Source: Bacteroidales bacterium UBA3653
GTDB lineage: Bacteria > Bacteroidota > Bacteroidia > Bacteroidales > Paludibacteraceae
Direction of reading: 5' to 3'
DNA: 64,000 nt
NCBI GenBank assembly: GCA_002373505.1
Contig: DFKE01000015.1
Coordinates: 74,602-138,601, forward strand
Both the position numbers and the translations under genes were made by a program. This document shows, piece by piece, positions 30,737-39,367 of this stretch. Numbering within the stretch: position 1 is the stretch's first letter; the number at the start of each line of letters is the position of its first letter. The notes beneath the pieces are model-generated. The model worked only from the letters and a program-made list of their open reading frames with translations, was not told the origin of the DNA and did not search any database.

Positions 30737-31901
30737 GATTCTCTTCTTGGTTTTCTGTTTCCTCTATCGCTTCGCGGAACATCTGTTCGCAGAGACGGAC
30801 AGAGGTGTCGATGTCGTACTTCTTGGCGGCTTCTGCGTACTCGCGTTCCATTTTCGCTTTCTCGTCGGGATGGTCAAGCCACCAGTCGATAGCACGCGCC
30901 AGATCTTTCGGCCGACCGGGTGCAAAAAGACTGCGTCCGTCCAAAGCAAACTGCGGCGTGGCACTGTCCTCGCTGTTGGCAATTACGGGCACCAAGCCCG
31001 TAGCAAACGCCTCGATACAGGATATTGCTTCGCTCTCCATATCCGAAGCATGCACATAGAGGTCTGTGTGCAGTAAAAGGTCAATGAGCTCCGGTTTGGA
31101 GAGGAAGACGAACTGCGGCGGGTTCTTGAGTTGCTTGCCTAATTCCACGTACTCGTCGTATTTGGGACCTTTGCCCGCAAAAACCAGCTGAATGCGGTCG
31201 GCGTACTTGCTGAACGGCACGGCATTGATGATGACATCCTGCCGTTTCTCGCCGGACAGACGTCCGACCATGACGATGGTGATGAGACTGCCATCGCTGC
31301 GGGATGTATGACCGCCATCGCTGTTAGAGAGTTTCCGCTGCCCAGCGGCGATAAAATCCGGGTCAATGCCGTTGGAAATCACATGTATCTTCGCCTTATA
31401 GCCGCGTTTGATGAGTTCGTCCGCCATGAACTGCGAGGGTACATGGATGTGGTTGAAATGTTGGTAGAGCAGGAAACGGAAGGTATAATAGAAACGATCG
31501 TTGAGCCATTCCGCCTTGCCCAGACCGATAGAAGAAGTCATGTTTTCCGGTTGGATGTGGAACGCTGCCGTGGACGGTTTGTGCATCTGGTCAGCTATGA
31601 GTTTGGTGGCTGTCTCCAGCGCGAAAGGCATCATACAATGCACGATGTCCGCCCATGCCACCGCCTCGCGGATGATGTCCAGATCGACTTGCGCGAACTG
31701 GAAACCCTGTGAGTGAATGAGGTCGTTGAAAAGGGGCACTTTGAACTCCTTGAGGACGAACTTGTCAGGTGCCGGTTCGCCGGTAGTGAGGATGCGCACT
31801 TCGTTGCCGTGCTCGCGAAGTACCGCCGCAAAACGCTGGGCGGAGATGGACGTGCCGTTGTTGTTGGTGTCGTACGTGTCAATGACGAGAAGTATTTTCA
31901 T
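30729..31901 (-). CDS. Family 4-like glycosyltransferase (GT-B)
   Basis: This encodes 390 residues from the ATG at 31901 (MKILLVIDTYDTNNNG); the frame continues upstream into promoter DNA. The N-terminal Rossmann domain has the glycine/serine-rich NNNGTSISAQRFA. The C-terminal donor-binding domain shows VMVGRLSGEKRQDVII and the E-x7-E region HASDMESEAISCIEAFATG. It probably transfers a sugar to a lipid or glycan, for example in glycolipid synthesis of the UDP-sugar:diacylglycerol type. It is followed by the coupled DUF2238-like gene. The promoter (31935-31965) lies in a 140-bp repeat shared with the restriction operon. Confidence 0.88.
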   Translation of the reverse strand: MKILLVIDTYDTNNNGTSISAQRFAAVLREHGNEVRILTTGEPAPDKFVLKEFKVPLFNDLIHSQGFQFAQVDLDIIREAVAWADIVHCMMPFALETATKLIADQMHKPSTAAFHIQPENMTSSIGLGKAEWLNDRFYYTFRFLLYQHFNHIHVPSQFMADELIKRGYKAKIHVISNGIDPDFIAAGQRKLSNSDGGHTSRSDGSLITIVMVGRLSGEKRQDVIINAVPFSKYADRIQLVFAGKGPKYDEYVELGKQLKNPPQFVFLSKPELIDLLLHTDLYVHASDMESEAISCIEAFATGLVPVIANSEDSATPQFALDGRSLFAPGRPKDLARAIDWWLDHPDEKAKMEREYAEAAKKYDIDTSVRLCEQMFREAIEETENQEENHA

Positions 31902-31932
31902 GGTATAAATAGTTATAATTTTTGTTTCCGAG

Positions 31933-32074
31933 TGCAAAGTTACTACATTTTTTTGAATTATACAAGTTTTTTCCGCATAAACATCCCCAAAATCCACACA
32001 AAGGTACAATAATTCGTCTTAGCCACGAGGGCACGATTGCTGCGAGATATGCAAATAATGTTTTGATTTTGCAA
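31933..32074. repeat. Dispersed ~140-bp promoter-bearing repeat, copy B
   Basis: It matches 17639-17779. Its first 40 bp are also identical to 18160-18199. It carries the minus-strand promoter of the glycosyltransferase. Confidence 0.8.
31935..31965 (-). promoter_or_regulatory. Promoter of the glycosyltransferase operon
   Basis: Minus strand: CTTGTATAATTC (-33 at 31965-31963) and TAACTTTG (-7 at 31942-31935), 20 bp apart. Confidence 0.8.
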
Positions 32075-32123
32075 TGATATATGCGTAAAAAAATACGTTT
32101 AAGCAGCAAAAAATCGTGCATGC

Positions 32124-32154
32124 TTGCATATGTCAGAAAAAAGCAGTATCTTTG
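32124..32154 (+). promoter_or_regulatory. Promoter of the DUF1295 gene with initial hairpin
   Basis: TTGCATATGTC (-33) starts at 32124 and TATCTTTG (-7) is at 32147-32154. A GCACGC-AGTTC-GCGTGC hairpin (32154-32170) would form the very 5' end of the transcript. Confidence 0.78.
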
Positions 32155-32226
32155 CACGCAGTTCGCGTGCAGAAAAAAAACACGCAGCAGCCTAATTAGT
32201 ACAAATTAACATAAAACAAAAATACT

Positions 32227-33021
32227 ATGATGGATTTATTGATTCTTTTTGCGGTGGCTATGGCAGTTTCCGCAGTGGGGTGGAAATACTTCGTGTATTT
32301 CTTCAGTCTCGGTTACGGGTACGGCATTGCCGCTTTGGCGGTGACGATGGGTGTGCTATACCATGCGAACCTCACGGTGCCGACGATGGCTATGTTAGTG
32401 CTGCTGTTCATCTTCGGCGTGCGGCTGGGAACGTACCTGCTGGTGCGCGAACGCAAGGCGGTTGGGTACCGTAAGATTCTGTACGGCGAGGGTCATTCTG
32501 ACAAGAAGCCGGCAGGCGTGATGATCATGATCTGGCTGTTCTGCGCGCTGCTGTACGTGGCGCAGGTGAGCCCTGTGGCATTCCGGCTGGCGAACGGTCC
32601 GCACGACAGCGAGTTGTGGGCATGGATAGGTGCTGCGGTTGTGGCTTGCGGCATATTGCTGGAGAGCATCAGCGACGCGCAGAAGAGTGCCGCCAAGAAA
32701 AAGAACCCGAAGCGGTTTGTAGATACCGGTCTGTACCGTATTGTCCGCTGCCCGAACTATCTGGGCGAAGTGACCATCTGGACGGGTGCATTGCTCAGTG
32801 CTATTGGCGCAGGGCTGACTTGGTGGCAGTGGCTGATTGTGGCTATCGGCTATGCAGGCATTGTGTTTGTGATGTTCAGCGGCGCGCGCCGGCTGGAGTT
32901 GCGACAGAACGCCGCCTACGGCAACGACCCCGAATATCAGGCGTATGTGAAGAAAACGCCTATCCTGATTCCGTTACTGCCTATTTATTCCGTAGCTAAA
33001 TATGAATGGCTCAAAGCTTGA
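32227..33021 (+). CDS. DUF1295 family membrane protein (steroid reductase-like fold)
   Basis: This 264-residue protein has six or seven membrane segments. The C-terminal signature FVDTGLYRIVRCPNYLGE, then WTGALLSAIG, FSGARRLELRQN and YQAYVKKTPILIPLLP is that of DUF1295 and the related steroid 5-alpha reductase and isoprenylcysteine methyltransferase superfamily. Members reduce or methylate lipid-like substrates; the exact reaction is not known. It is transcribed alone from the promoter at 32124-32154, with a ~70-base leader that starts with a hairpin. No terminator is obvious before the next promoter. Confidence 0.82.
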   Translation: MMDLLILFAVAMAVSAVGWKYFVYFFSLGYGYGIAALAVTMGVLYHANLTVPTMAMLVLLFIFGVRLGTYLLVRERKAVGYRKILYGEGHSDKKPAGVMIMIWLFCALLYVAQVSPVAFRLANGPHDSELWAWIGAAVVACGILLESISDAQKSAAKKKNPKRFVDTGLYRIVRCPNYLGEVTIWTGALLSAIGAGLTWWQWLIVAIGYAGIVFVMFSGARRLELRQNAAYGNDPEYQAYVKKTPILIPLLPIYSVAKYEWLKA

Positions 33022-33104
33022 TTGGTTTGCCGCCAAGACCCTTTTCCGGCGGTGCCTGTTCGGCGTATAGCGGTCAAAAAAATACAGACATTTTTGCCGT
33101 AAAA

Positions 33105-33136
33105 TTTGCATATATGTAATTTTTTTTGTACCTTTG
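33105..33136 (+). promoter_or_regulatory. Promoter of the RND efflux operon
   Basis: TTTGCATATATG (-33) starts at 33105 and TACCTTTG (-7) is at 33129-33136, 20 bp apart. Confidence 0.78.
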
Positions 33137-33205
33137 CGCCCAAATTGAATCTATCTACCAATGCAAACCATCCAACAGATATCTTCCATAAAAAATATCC
33201 GTACA

Positions 33206-34291
33206 ATGAAAAAAAATCTAATTCTATTGAGTTTACTATCCGTATGTGTGCTTTCCGGCTGTGTGAAGATGCCGGAAGAACAGCACACCAGTTATGAGAC
33301 TATCACGCTCAGCCGCGAAAATGTGACGGCTCCGGTGAGCTGGAGCGCTGCTATTCGCGGAACAGGCGATGTGTCCATCGTGTCACGCTGCACCGGAACG
33401 CTGAACGCTATCAAAGTGAAAGACGGTCAGCGTGTTAGGAAAGGCGATGTGCTCTTCCTGATCGACAGCCGCAGTGCGCAGAACGCGCTGGTTCATGCTC
33501 AGGCAGACCTGCAGACCGCGATAGCCAACCGCGAAAACGCGCAGTTGGAAGCGGAGAGTAACAAAGAGCTGGCTCAGCAAGGAATCATCAGCGACTATCT
33601 GCTGCGCAAGAGCCTTAACATCCTGCAGTCCGCAGAGGCCCAAGTGGCGCAAGCCCGTGCGGCAGTACGTGACGCAGAGTTACGGTTGGATTATTGCACG
33701 ATCAAGAGTCCGGTGGACGGATTGGTAGGCAACGTGATACCTCACGTAGGCGATGTGATTAACGAAGGTGCCACTCTCACGCACATTGCCGGCGTGAGCG
33801 AGATGGAGGCTAGTTTCTCCCTGACCGAGAGTCAGATCCATTCGCTGGTGAGTGAGTTCGGCAGTCTGGATAAAGTGATTAAGATAGCTCCTCCTGTGAC
33901 CCTGCTATTCAAAGACGGCAGCGAATACAAGCATAAAGGAAAAATCACCAGCCTCTCCGGTATGGTGGACCAGCAAACGGGTTCGGTGACCTGCTATGTG
34001 ACATTCCCCAACCCGGACAGCGAGTTGTTCTCCGGCATGCAAGGTACGATAGTGATGCCTTTTGAATGGGAAAATGCGATGCTGGTACCTCTGACCTCCA
34101 TCGTCCGTATTCAGGATAAGACGCTGGTGTACAAAGTGGGTGCAGACAGCCTCGCCACCAGCGCTATCGTAGAGATTGAGGAGTTGGGCGACGGCGTACG
34201 TGCCGTGATCCTATCCGGAGCCGAAGTAGGCGAAAAAATCGTAGCCAAAGGTGCGGCGAATGTACACGACGGACAGCAAGTGCTGTGGTAA
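33206..34291 (+). CDS. RND efflux periplasmic adaptor (MFP/HlyD family lipoprotein)
   Basis: This encodes 361 residues from the ATG at 33206; an upstream ATG at 33161 would add 15 polar residues before the signal peptide. The signal peptide MKKNLILLSLLSVCVLSGC gives a lipidated Cys19. Lipoyl half-motifs (VKDGQRVRKGDVLFLIDS, IKSPVDGLVGNVI) flank a helical hairpin (~90-150). Beta-barrel and membrane-proximal domains follow, ending at LSGAEVGEKIVAKG. It bridges the inner-membrane pump and the outer-membrane channel. The pump gene follows after a four-helix-bundle cassette. Confidence 0.92.
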   Translation: MKKNLILLSLLSVCVLSGCVKMPEEQHTSYETITLSRENVTAPVSWSAAIRGTGDVSIVSRCTGTLNAIKVKDGQRVRKGDVLFLIDSRSAQNALVHAQADLQTAIANRENAQLEAESNKELAQQGIISDYLLRKSLNILQSAEAQVAQARAAVRDAELRLDYCTIKSPVDGLVGNVIPHVGDVINEGATLTHIAGVSEMEASFSLTESQIHSLVSEFGSLDKVIKIAPPVTLLFKDGSEYKHKGKITSLSGMVDQQTGSVTCYVTFPNPDSELFSGMQGTIVMPFEWENAMLVPLTSIVRIQDKTLVYKVGADSLATSAIVEIEELGDGVRAVILSGAEVGEKIVAKGAANVHDGQQVLW

Positions 34292-34294
34292 AAT

Positions 34295-34322
34295 GAAAGG
34301 TGAAAAGTGAAAAGTGAAAGGT
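34295..34322. repeat. Heptamer tandem repeat left of the four-helix-bundle gene
   Basis: Units GAAAGGT, GAAAAGT, GAAAAGT, GAAAGGT. It starts 4 bp after the adaptor stop. Its complement-like partner lies at 34684-34711. Confidence 0.75.
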
Positions 34323-34331
34323 AAAAAGGCT

Positions 34332-34676
34332 ATGATTCGGGCAAAAAGCATGGACTTCGCAGTTCGGATAGTAAAGTTCTATAAATATCTCTGTGATGAA
34401 AAAAAAGAATTTGTAATGAGCAAACAGATTCTTCGTTGTGGAACAAGTATCGGGGCTAATGTAAGTGAAAGTAAAAATGCCCAAACAACTCCTGATTACC
34501 TCACTAAAATGAATATCGCCCTAAAAGAAGCCGACGAAACGCTGTATTGGGTAGAATTGTTATTTCGGTCAGAATATATAACGAAAGATGAGTATCAATC
34601 GCTATGTGATGACCTGAAAGAAATAATAGCCATATTGGTATCGATAGTAAAAAAACTAAAAGAAAAAGGAAAATAA
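34332..34676 (+). CDS. Four-helix-bundle protein (23S rRNA IVS/S23 family)
   Basis: This 114-residue protein matches the four-helix-bundle family found in 23S rRNA intervening sequences and related to the Avd accessory protein of diversity-generating retroelements. Diagnostic segments are MDFAVRIVKFYKYL, SKQILRCGTSIGANVSES, DYLTKMNIALKEADETLYW and a basic C-terminus. The ATG at 34332 gives the usual start; a GTG at 34314 lies in repeat DNA. It interrupts an otherwise standard adaptor-pump operon and is bracketed by heptamer repeats in inverted orientation, which suggests a mobile cassette. Its function is unknown. Confidence 0.88.
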   Translation: MIRAKSMDFAVRIVKFYKYLCDEKKEFVMSKQILRCGTSIGANVSESKNAQTTPDYLTKMNIALKEADETLYWVELLFRSEYITKDEYQSLCDDLKEIIAILVSIVKKLKEKGK

Positions 34677-34683
34677 ATAATCC

Positions 34684-34711
34684 TTTCAATTTTCAACTTT
34701 CAATTTTCAAT
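34684..34711. repeat. Heptamer tandem repeat right of the four-helix-bundle gene
   Basis: Units TTTCAAT, TTTCAAC, TTTCAAT, TTTCAAT. Its reverse complement aligns with 34295-34321 at about 21 of 27 positions. It ends 4 bp before the RND pump ATG. Confidence 0.75.
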
Positions 34712-34715
34712 TTAT

Positions 34716-37700
34716 ATGAAGGGAAATATATTCGTAGATAGAAAAGTGATGGCAGTGTGTATATCGCTGCTGATCGCTTTAGTAGGCTTTATATGCCTCA
34801 AGACGCTGCCTATAGAGCAGTATCCGGATATCGCGCCTCCGACGGTGATGATCAGTACGTCCTATTCCGGCGCGGATGCGAACACCGTAATGAAATCCGT
34901 TGTGATGCCCATCGAGGAGGCGGTGAACGGCGTGGAGAACATGGCTTACATGACCTCCGAAGCCACCGCTACCGGCGAGGTGAATATCAACGTCTTCTTC
35001 AAACAAGGCACTGATCCGGACATGGCAGCGGTGAATGTGCAGAACCGCGTGTCGGCAGCGTTAGGTCTGTTGCCGCAAGAGGTGACGAGGGTAGGTGTGA
35101 AGGTCGAGAAACGGCAGAACAACATCTTGCAGATCAGCGCCCTCGTGAGCCGCGACGGTAAGTTTAACAACGACTTCATCGCTAACTATATCGATATCAA
35201 TGTCAAGCCGCGTCTGCTGCGTGTAACGGGTGTTGGCGCCGTGCAGAACTTAGGTAACACCTATTCGCTGCGTATATGGATGAAGCCGGATGTGATGGCG
35301 CGTTACGGTTTGGCTCCGGAAGATATCTTCACCGCTATCGGCAACCAGAACATGGTAGCCGCCACGGGTTCACTTGGTGAGCAGAGCGGAAATACCTATC
35401 AATACAACCTGGAGTACAAAGGCCGTTTGCAGTCGATCGAAGAGTTCAAAGACATCGTGCTGCGCACTACGGGCGGCAATGTATTGCATCTGCGGGACGT
35501 GGCGGAGGTGGAGTTAGGTGCCCTGTCGTATAGCTTCTCGTCCCGTATAGACGGACAACCCGGTGTGGCATTTATCATCAACCAGGCTCCGGGAGCCAAT
35601 GCAACCCAGGTGAATGCCGCCATCAATGATATCTACAAGGACCTGCAAAAGACCATGCCGGCAGGTATGGAGTTCACTATTCTCCAGACATCCGACGACT
35701 TCCTCTATGCCGCTATCCATAATGTGGTGGAGACTCTGATCATTGCTATCCTGCTTGTGATTCTGGTCGTTTACTTCTTCCTGCAGGATTTCAAGGCAAC
35801 CTTGATTCCGTCTATCTCCATCATTGTATCGCTTTTAGGTACGTTTGCGGTAGTGAAGATTGCGGGTTTCTCGCTCAATATCCTTACGCTCTTTGCCTTG
35901 GTGCTGGCAATCGGAACCGTGGTGGACGATGCCATTGTGGTCGTCGAGGCGGTAATGGCGAAGATGGAGCACGGCTACACCTCGGCGTACAAGGCAACCA
36001 AAGACGCGATGAGCGAAGTGACCGTAGCTGTCATCAGCTGTACGCTGGTCTTCATGGCGGTGTTTATCCCTGTGACCTTCATGCCCGGTACGAGCGGTAC
36101 TTTCTTCACCCAGTTCGGTATCACGATTGCCAGTTCGGTGGGTCTGAGTTGTATCTCGGCGCTGACCCTCTGTCCGGCATTGACCGCCGTTCTTTTCCGT
36201 CCCAAGAAAGAGGCGCCGAACGGCAAGAAAAGTTTCAACCAATGGGTCAAAGAGGCCTACGAGGCGGGCTATAACGCCGTCTTAAACAAATATAAAACCG
36301 GTGTGGCCAAGTTCCTGAAGAAACCCGGTCGCGCCTGGATATGGCTGATTGCTGCTGTTGTAGCCATGGTGCTGGCTATGCGTGCTTTACCGGCAGGACT
36401 GGTGCCGCAAGAGGACCAAGGTGTGTTTGTGGTTGACGTGACGGCTCCCGCCGGTTCGCCGCTCGTGGAGACCGACAAGATCATGGCGCAGGTTGAGGAA
36501 CATGTGCTGCGGCTGGAGGAAGTGGAGAGCTATGCCAAGATTTCCGGATTCGGTATCGTCTCCGGAACAGGCGTCAGCTACGGTACACTCGTAGTCCGTC
36601 TCAAGCCATGGGACGACCGTAAAGGACTGGAGCACTATATCGATATGGTGATGGCGAAACTGTACCTCTCATGCGAGGATATCAAGGACGCCCAGATTTT
36701 CCCCACGCAGATGCCTCAGATCCCGGGATACGGTAACAATAACGGTATCGACCTGCAGATGGAGGACCTGCAGGGCGGCGATATGAGCAAGTTCAATGAG
36801 GTGGTCAATTCCTTCCTCGCCGAACTGCTGAAACACAAGGAAGTGCAGATTGCGCAGTCGCTCTACAGCGAGTCGTTCCCCAAATACAAGGTGGATGTGA
36901 ATGCCACGCAGTGCGACCGCGCAGGTATCACGCCGGATGTGGTGCTTAACACGCTCGGTGCTTTCTGCGGTAGCGCCTATATCAGCAATTTCAACCAGTA
37001 TGGAAAAGTCTATCGTGTGATGGCAGGTGCAGCTCCGGAATATCGTCTGGACCCCAATTCCCTCAATAATATATTCGTGCGCATAGGCGATGAGATGGCA
37101 CCGATCTCGCAGTTCGTGACGCTCACTCCGACCGTAGGATCGGCTTCGCAGAAGCGATTCAACCTCTACCAGTCTATTGCATGTTACGTCCAGCCCAATG
37201 CGGGTTATAGCGAAGGCGATGTGCAGCGCGTGATTGAGGAGGTGGCAAAAGACCATCTGCCAGCCGGCTATGGCTATGAGTACGGCGGTATGAGCAGGGA
37301 GTTGCAGGCCAACAGCAAATCCAACCTCACAATACTGATTTATCTCGTCTGCATCCTGTTGATCTATATGATTCTTGCTTCTCTCTATGAGTCGTTCTTC
37401 ATTCCGCTGGCGGTGCTGCTGTCCGTTCCTTTCGGACTGATGGGTTCGTTCGCGTTCTCATGGCTGTTCGGCCAGCAGAATAACATCTACCTCCAGACCG
37501 GTGTGATCATGTTGATCGGTCTGTTGGCGAAGACGGCTATTCTGATCACCGAGTTCGCCGTAGAGAAGCGCAAGCAGGGTATGCCTATTGTGGAGGCTGC
37601 TTTGGGTGCATGCGAAGATCGTCTGCGTCCTATTCTGATGACGGTAGTAACGATGATTGCCGGTATGATACCTTTGATCATAGAGGGTGGCGCGGGTGCT

Positions 37701-39233
37701 AACGGTAACCGCGCGCTGGCTATCGGCGTGACCGGAGGTATGGCGGTAGGTACGCTGGCGCTTGTCTTTGTGGTACCGGCGTTCTATATCATCTTCCAGA
37801 AACTGCATGAGCGTTTCCAGGGAGAAGAACAACAACCCCTCCCTGACCCTCCCCTCAAGGGAGGGAAATCATCCGCGGCAAATCAAATTGCAGTGGTGAT
37901 AGTTCTTTGTACATTCGTATTCTCTTCCTGCGGTATATTCAAGAAATACGAACCGGCGCAGAAAGCCGAGCCGGACAGCCTGATTACGGCAGTGAGTGAG
38001 GAGAACTGGCAGAACTATATCACCGACCCGGTGCTGCAAGGACATATCCGCAAGGCGCTGGAGAATAACGTCGATTACCGTTCGCGCCAGTTGGCTGTGC
38101 AGGAAGCGGATGCACGTCTCAGAGCCGCTAAGTTAGGCTTCCTGCCGACCTTGGCAATCTCTCCGGCTAACGTAGGTGTAATGGGTACTTATACGCCCGG
38201 TGCCGGTATGTCCGGCGCGACCTTGACCTACCAAGTACCGCTCTCCCTGAACTGGGGCGGAGAAGGATTCGGTACTCTGACCAACCGCAAGCGCCAGGCG
38301 CAGGTGCTCCGTGAGCAAGCGGAGGACAACCGTGCTGCCGCGCATGCAAACCTGATAGCCACGATGGCTCGAATCTATACCCAGCTGCAGTTGCTCGATT
38401 ATCAGGCTGTTATCATAGACAGCACCGAGGTTATCTGGCAGCAAGTGCTGGAGATACAACGTGTGTTGGTGAAAAACGGGCAGGCTTATTCGCCTTCTAT
38501 CGGTCAGATGGAGTCCTCGCTGATCAATGTGCAGATCCAGCGCAAGCAACTCCTGGAACAGATCAATTCGTTGGAGTTGTCTATGTGCCTGCTGATGAAC
38601 GAAGAACCCGGCACGGTAGCCCGTTCGCCGTGGAAGAGCTATGAGTTTGAAGTATTCACGCTCGAATCCGTGCCGGCGGCGCAACTGAGCAACCGTGCGG
38701 ACGTCCGTGCTGCGGAACGCAATGTAGCGGCTGCATTCTACCAGACCAATATGGCGAAAGCGGCATTCTGTCCCGCGCTGTCTCTATCCGGTCTCATCGG
38801 ATGGACCAATAACGGCGGTATAGTGGCTAATCCCGGTCAGTTGCTGATGAATGCGGTGCTGGGTCTGGCGCAGCCTATCTTTGCCGGCGGCAGGCTGCAG
38901 GCAAACCTGAAGATAGCCAAGTTGGAGCAACAAGAGGCTGCCAACCGCTATGTGGAGACGATGCTACGCGCCGGAAACGAGGTGAATGACGCGCTCTTCC
39001 GTTGCCGCAATGCCCAAGAGCAGGACACGCTCTATCAGCGCCTTCTCACCATACAAAGCGAGTCGTATGACGGTACGCGCGAACTGATGAAGAAAGGCAA
39101 AGCCTCCTATCTGGAGGTGCTGACGGCGCAGGAGAACTACCTCAAGGCGCAACTCGCCGATGTGACCAACAGGTACAACGGCTTGATCAGTCTTATTGAC
39201 CTGTACGTAGCCCTCGGCGGAGGTACGAAATAA
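34716..39233 (+). CDS. RND efflux pump fused to a TolC/OprM-like outer membrane factor
   Basis: One frame of 1505 residues encodes two proteins normally made separately. Residues 1-~1040 are a complete HAE1-type RND pump (AcrB-like): first helix ~9-29, GTVVDDAIVVVEAV with the proton-relay Asp pair, GLLAKTAILITEF, and a final helix near 1020 (LALVFVVPAFYIIFQKLHE). Residues ~1085-1505 are an outer membrane factor (LENNVDYRSRQLAVQEADAR; GGGTK end). Between them, at ~1044-1056, a palindromic repeat element encodes LPDPPLKGGK. It is followed by a lipoprotein-type signal sequence with lipobox Cys1072 (FVFSSC). GTG codons at 37893/37896 could restart translation. The normal stop and start appear to be replaced by the repeat. 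Confidence 0.93.
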   Translation: MKGNIFVDRKVMAVCISLLIALVGFICLKTLPIEQYPDIAPPTVMISTSYSGADANTVMKSVVMPIEEAVNGVENMAYMTSEATATGEVNINVFFKQGTDPDMAAVNVQNRVSAALGLLPQEVTRVGVKVEKRQNNILQISALVSRDGKFNNDFIANYIDINVKPRLLRVTGVGAVQNLGNTYSLRIWMKPDVMARYGLAPEDIFTAIGNQNMVAATGSLGEQSGNTYQYNLEYKGRLQSIEEFKDIVLRTTGGNVLHLRDVAEVELGALSYSFSSRIDGQPGVAFIINQAPGANATQVNAAINDIYKDLQKTMPAGMEFTILQTSDDFLYAAIHNVVETLIIAILLVILVVYFFLQDFKATLIPSISIIVSLLGTFAVVKIAGFSLNILTLFALVLAIGTVVDDAIVVVEAVMAKMEHGYTSAYKATKDAMSEVTVAVISCTLVFMAVFIPVTFMPGTSGTFFTQFGITIASSVGLSCISALTLCPALTAVLFRPKKEAPNGKKSFNQWVKEAYEAGYNAVLNKYKTGVAKFLKKPGRAWIWLIAAVVAMVLAMRALPAGLVPQEDQGVFVVDVTAPAGSPLVETDKIMAQVEEHVLRLEEVESYAKISGFGIVSGTGVSYGTLVVRLKPWDDRKGLEHYIDMVMAKLYLSCEDIKDAQIFPTQMPQIPGYGNNNGIDLQMEDLQGGDMSKFNEVVNSFLAELLKHKEVQIAQSLYSESFPKYKVDVNATQCDRAGITPDVVLNTLGAFCGSAYISNFNQYGKVYRVMAGAAPEYRLDPNSLNNIFVRIGDEMAPISQFVTLTPTVGSASQKRFNLYQSIACYVQPNAGYSEGDVQRVIEEVAKDHLPAGYGYEYGGMSRELQANSKSNLTILIYLVCILLIYMILASLYESFFIPLAVLLSVPFGLMGSFAFSWLFGQQNNIYLQTGVIMLIGLLAKTAILITEFAVEKRKQGMPIVEAALGACEDRLRPILMTVVTMIAGMIPLIIEGGAGANGNRALAIGVTGGMAVGTLALVFVVPAFYIIFQKLHERFQGEEQQPLPDPPLKGGKSSAANQIAVVIVLCTFVFSSCGIFKKYEPAQKAEPDSLITAVSEENWQNYITDPVLQGHIRKALENNVDYRSRQLAVQEADARLRAAKLGFLPTLAISPANVGVMGTYTPGAGMSGATLTYQVPLSLNWGGEGFGTLTNRKRQAQVLREQAEDNRAAAHANLIATMARIYTQLQLLDYQAVIIDSTEVIWQQVLEIQRVLVKNGQAYSPSIGQMESSLINVQIQRKQLLEQINSLELSMCLLMNEEPGTVARSPWKSYEFEVFTLESVPAAQLSNRADVRAAERNVAAAFYQTNMAKAAFCPALSLSGLIGWTNNGGIVANPGQLLMNAVLGLAQPIFAGGRLQANLKIAKLEQQEAANRYVETMLRAGNEVNDALFRCRNAQEQDTLYQRLLTIQSESYDGTRELMKKGKASYLEVLTAQENYLKAQLADVTNRYNGLISLIDLYVALGGGTK
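37836..37870. repeat. Palindromic element at the RND-OMF junction (copy 4)
   Basis: CCCCTCCCTGACCCTCCCCT followed by CAAGGGAGGG lies in frame at the junction of the pump and outer-membrane-factor parts. It encodes the linker PLPDPPLKGGK. Confidence 0.75.
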
Positions 39234-39250
39234 GAGGGGTATGAATAAAA

Positions 39251-39286
39251 GAAAAAGGCCTAACGGAGCGTTAGGTCTTTTATTTT
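39251..39286. terminator. Bidirectional rho-independent terminator
   Basis: CCTAACG (39259-39265), GAG loop and CGTTAGG (39269-39275) form a stem, with an A-run upstream and TCTTTTATTTT downstream. It ends the efflux operon on the plus strand and the flavodoxin remnant on the minus strand. Confidence 0.88.
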
Positions 39287-39358
39287 GATATCCGTGGCTG
39301 CCGCTATCTGACGGGCAATAGCAAGGCTGTTGCCTGTTCCTGAGAAATATACAATCAT
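39260..39358 (-). pseudogene. 32-residue remnant of an EFR1-type flavodoxin
   Basis: An ATG at 39358 opens a 32-codon frame beginning MIVYFSGTGNSLAIARQIA. This is the typical N-terminus of the flavodoxin domain of EFR1-family ferredoxin/flavodoxin proteins, with the FMN-phosphate loop SGTGNS intact. The frame then ends in TAG inside the terminator stem, so at least 100 residues of flavodoxin fold and the ferredoxin part are missing. It starts 9 bp after the AsmA-like gene on the same strand. It is probably decayed or truncated by a deletion joining it to the terminator, although a tiny expressed peptide cannot be excluded. Confidence 0.65.
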
Positions 39359-39367
39359 ATTCCGATA

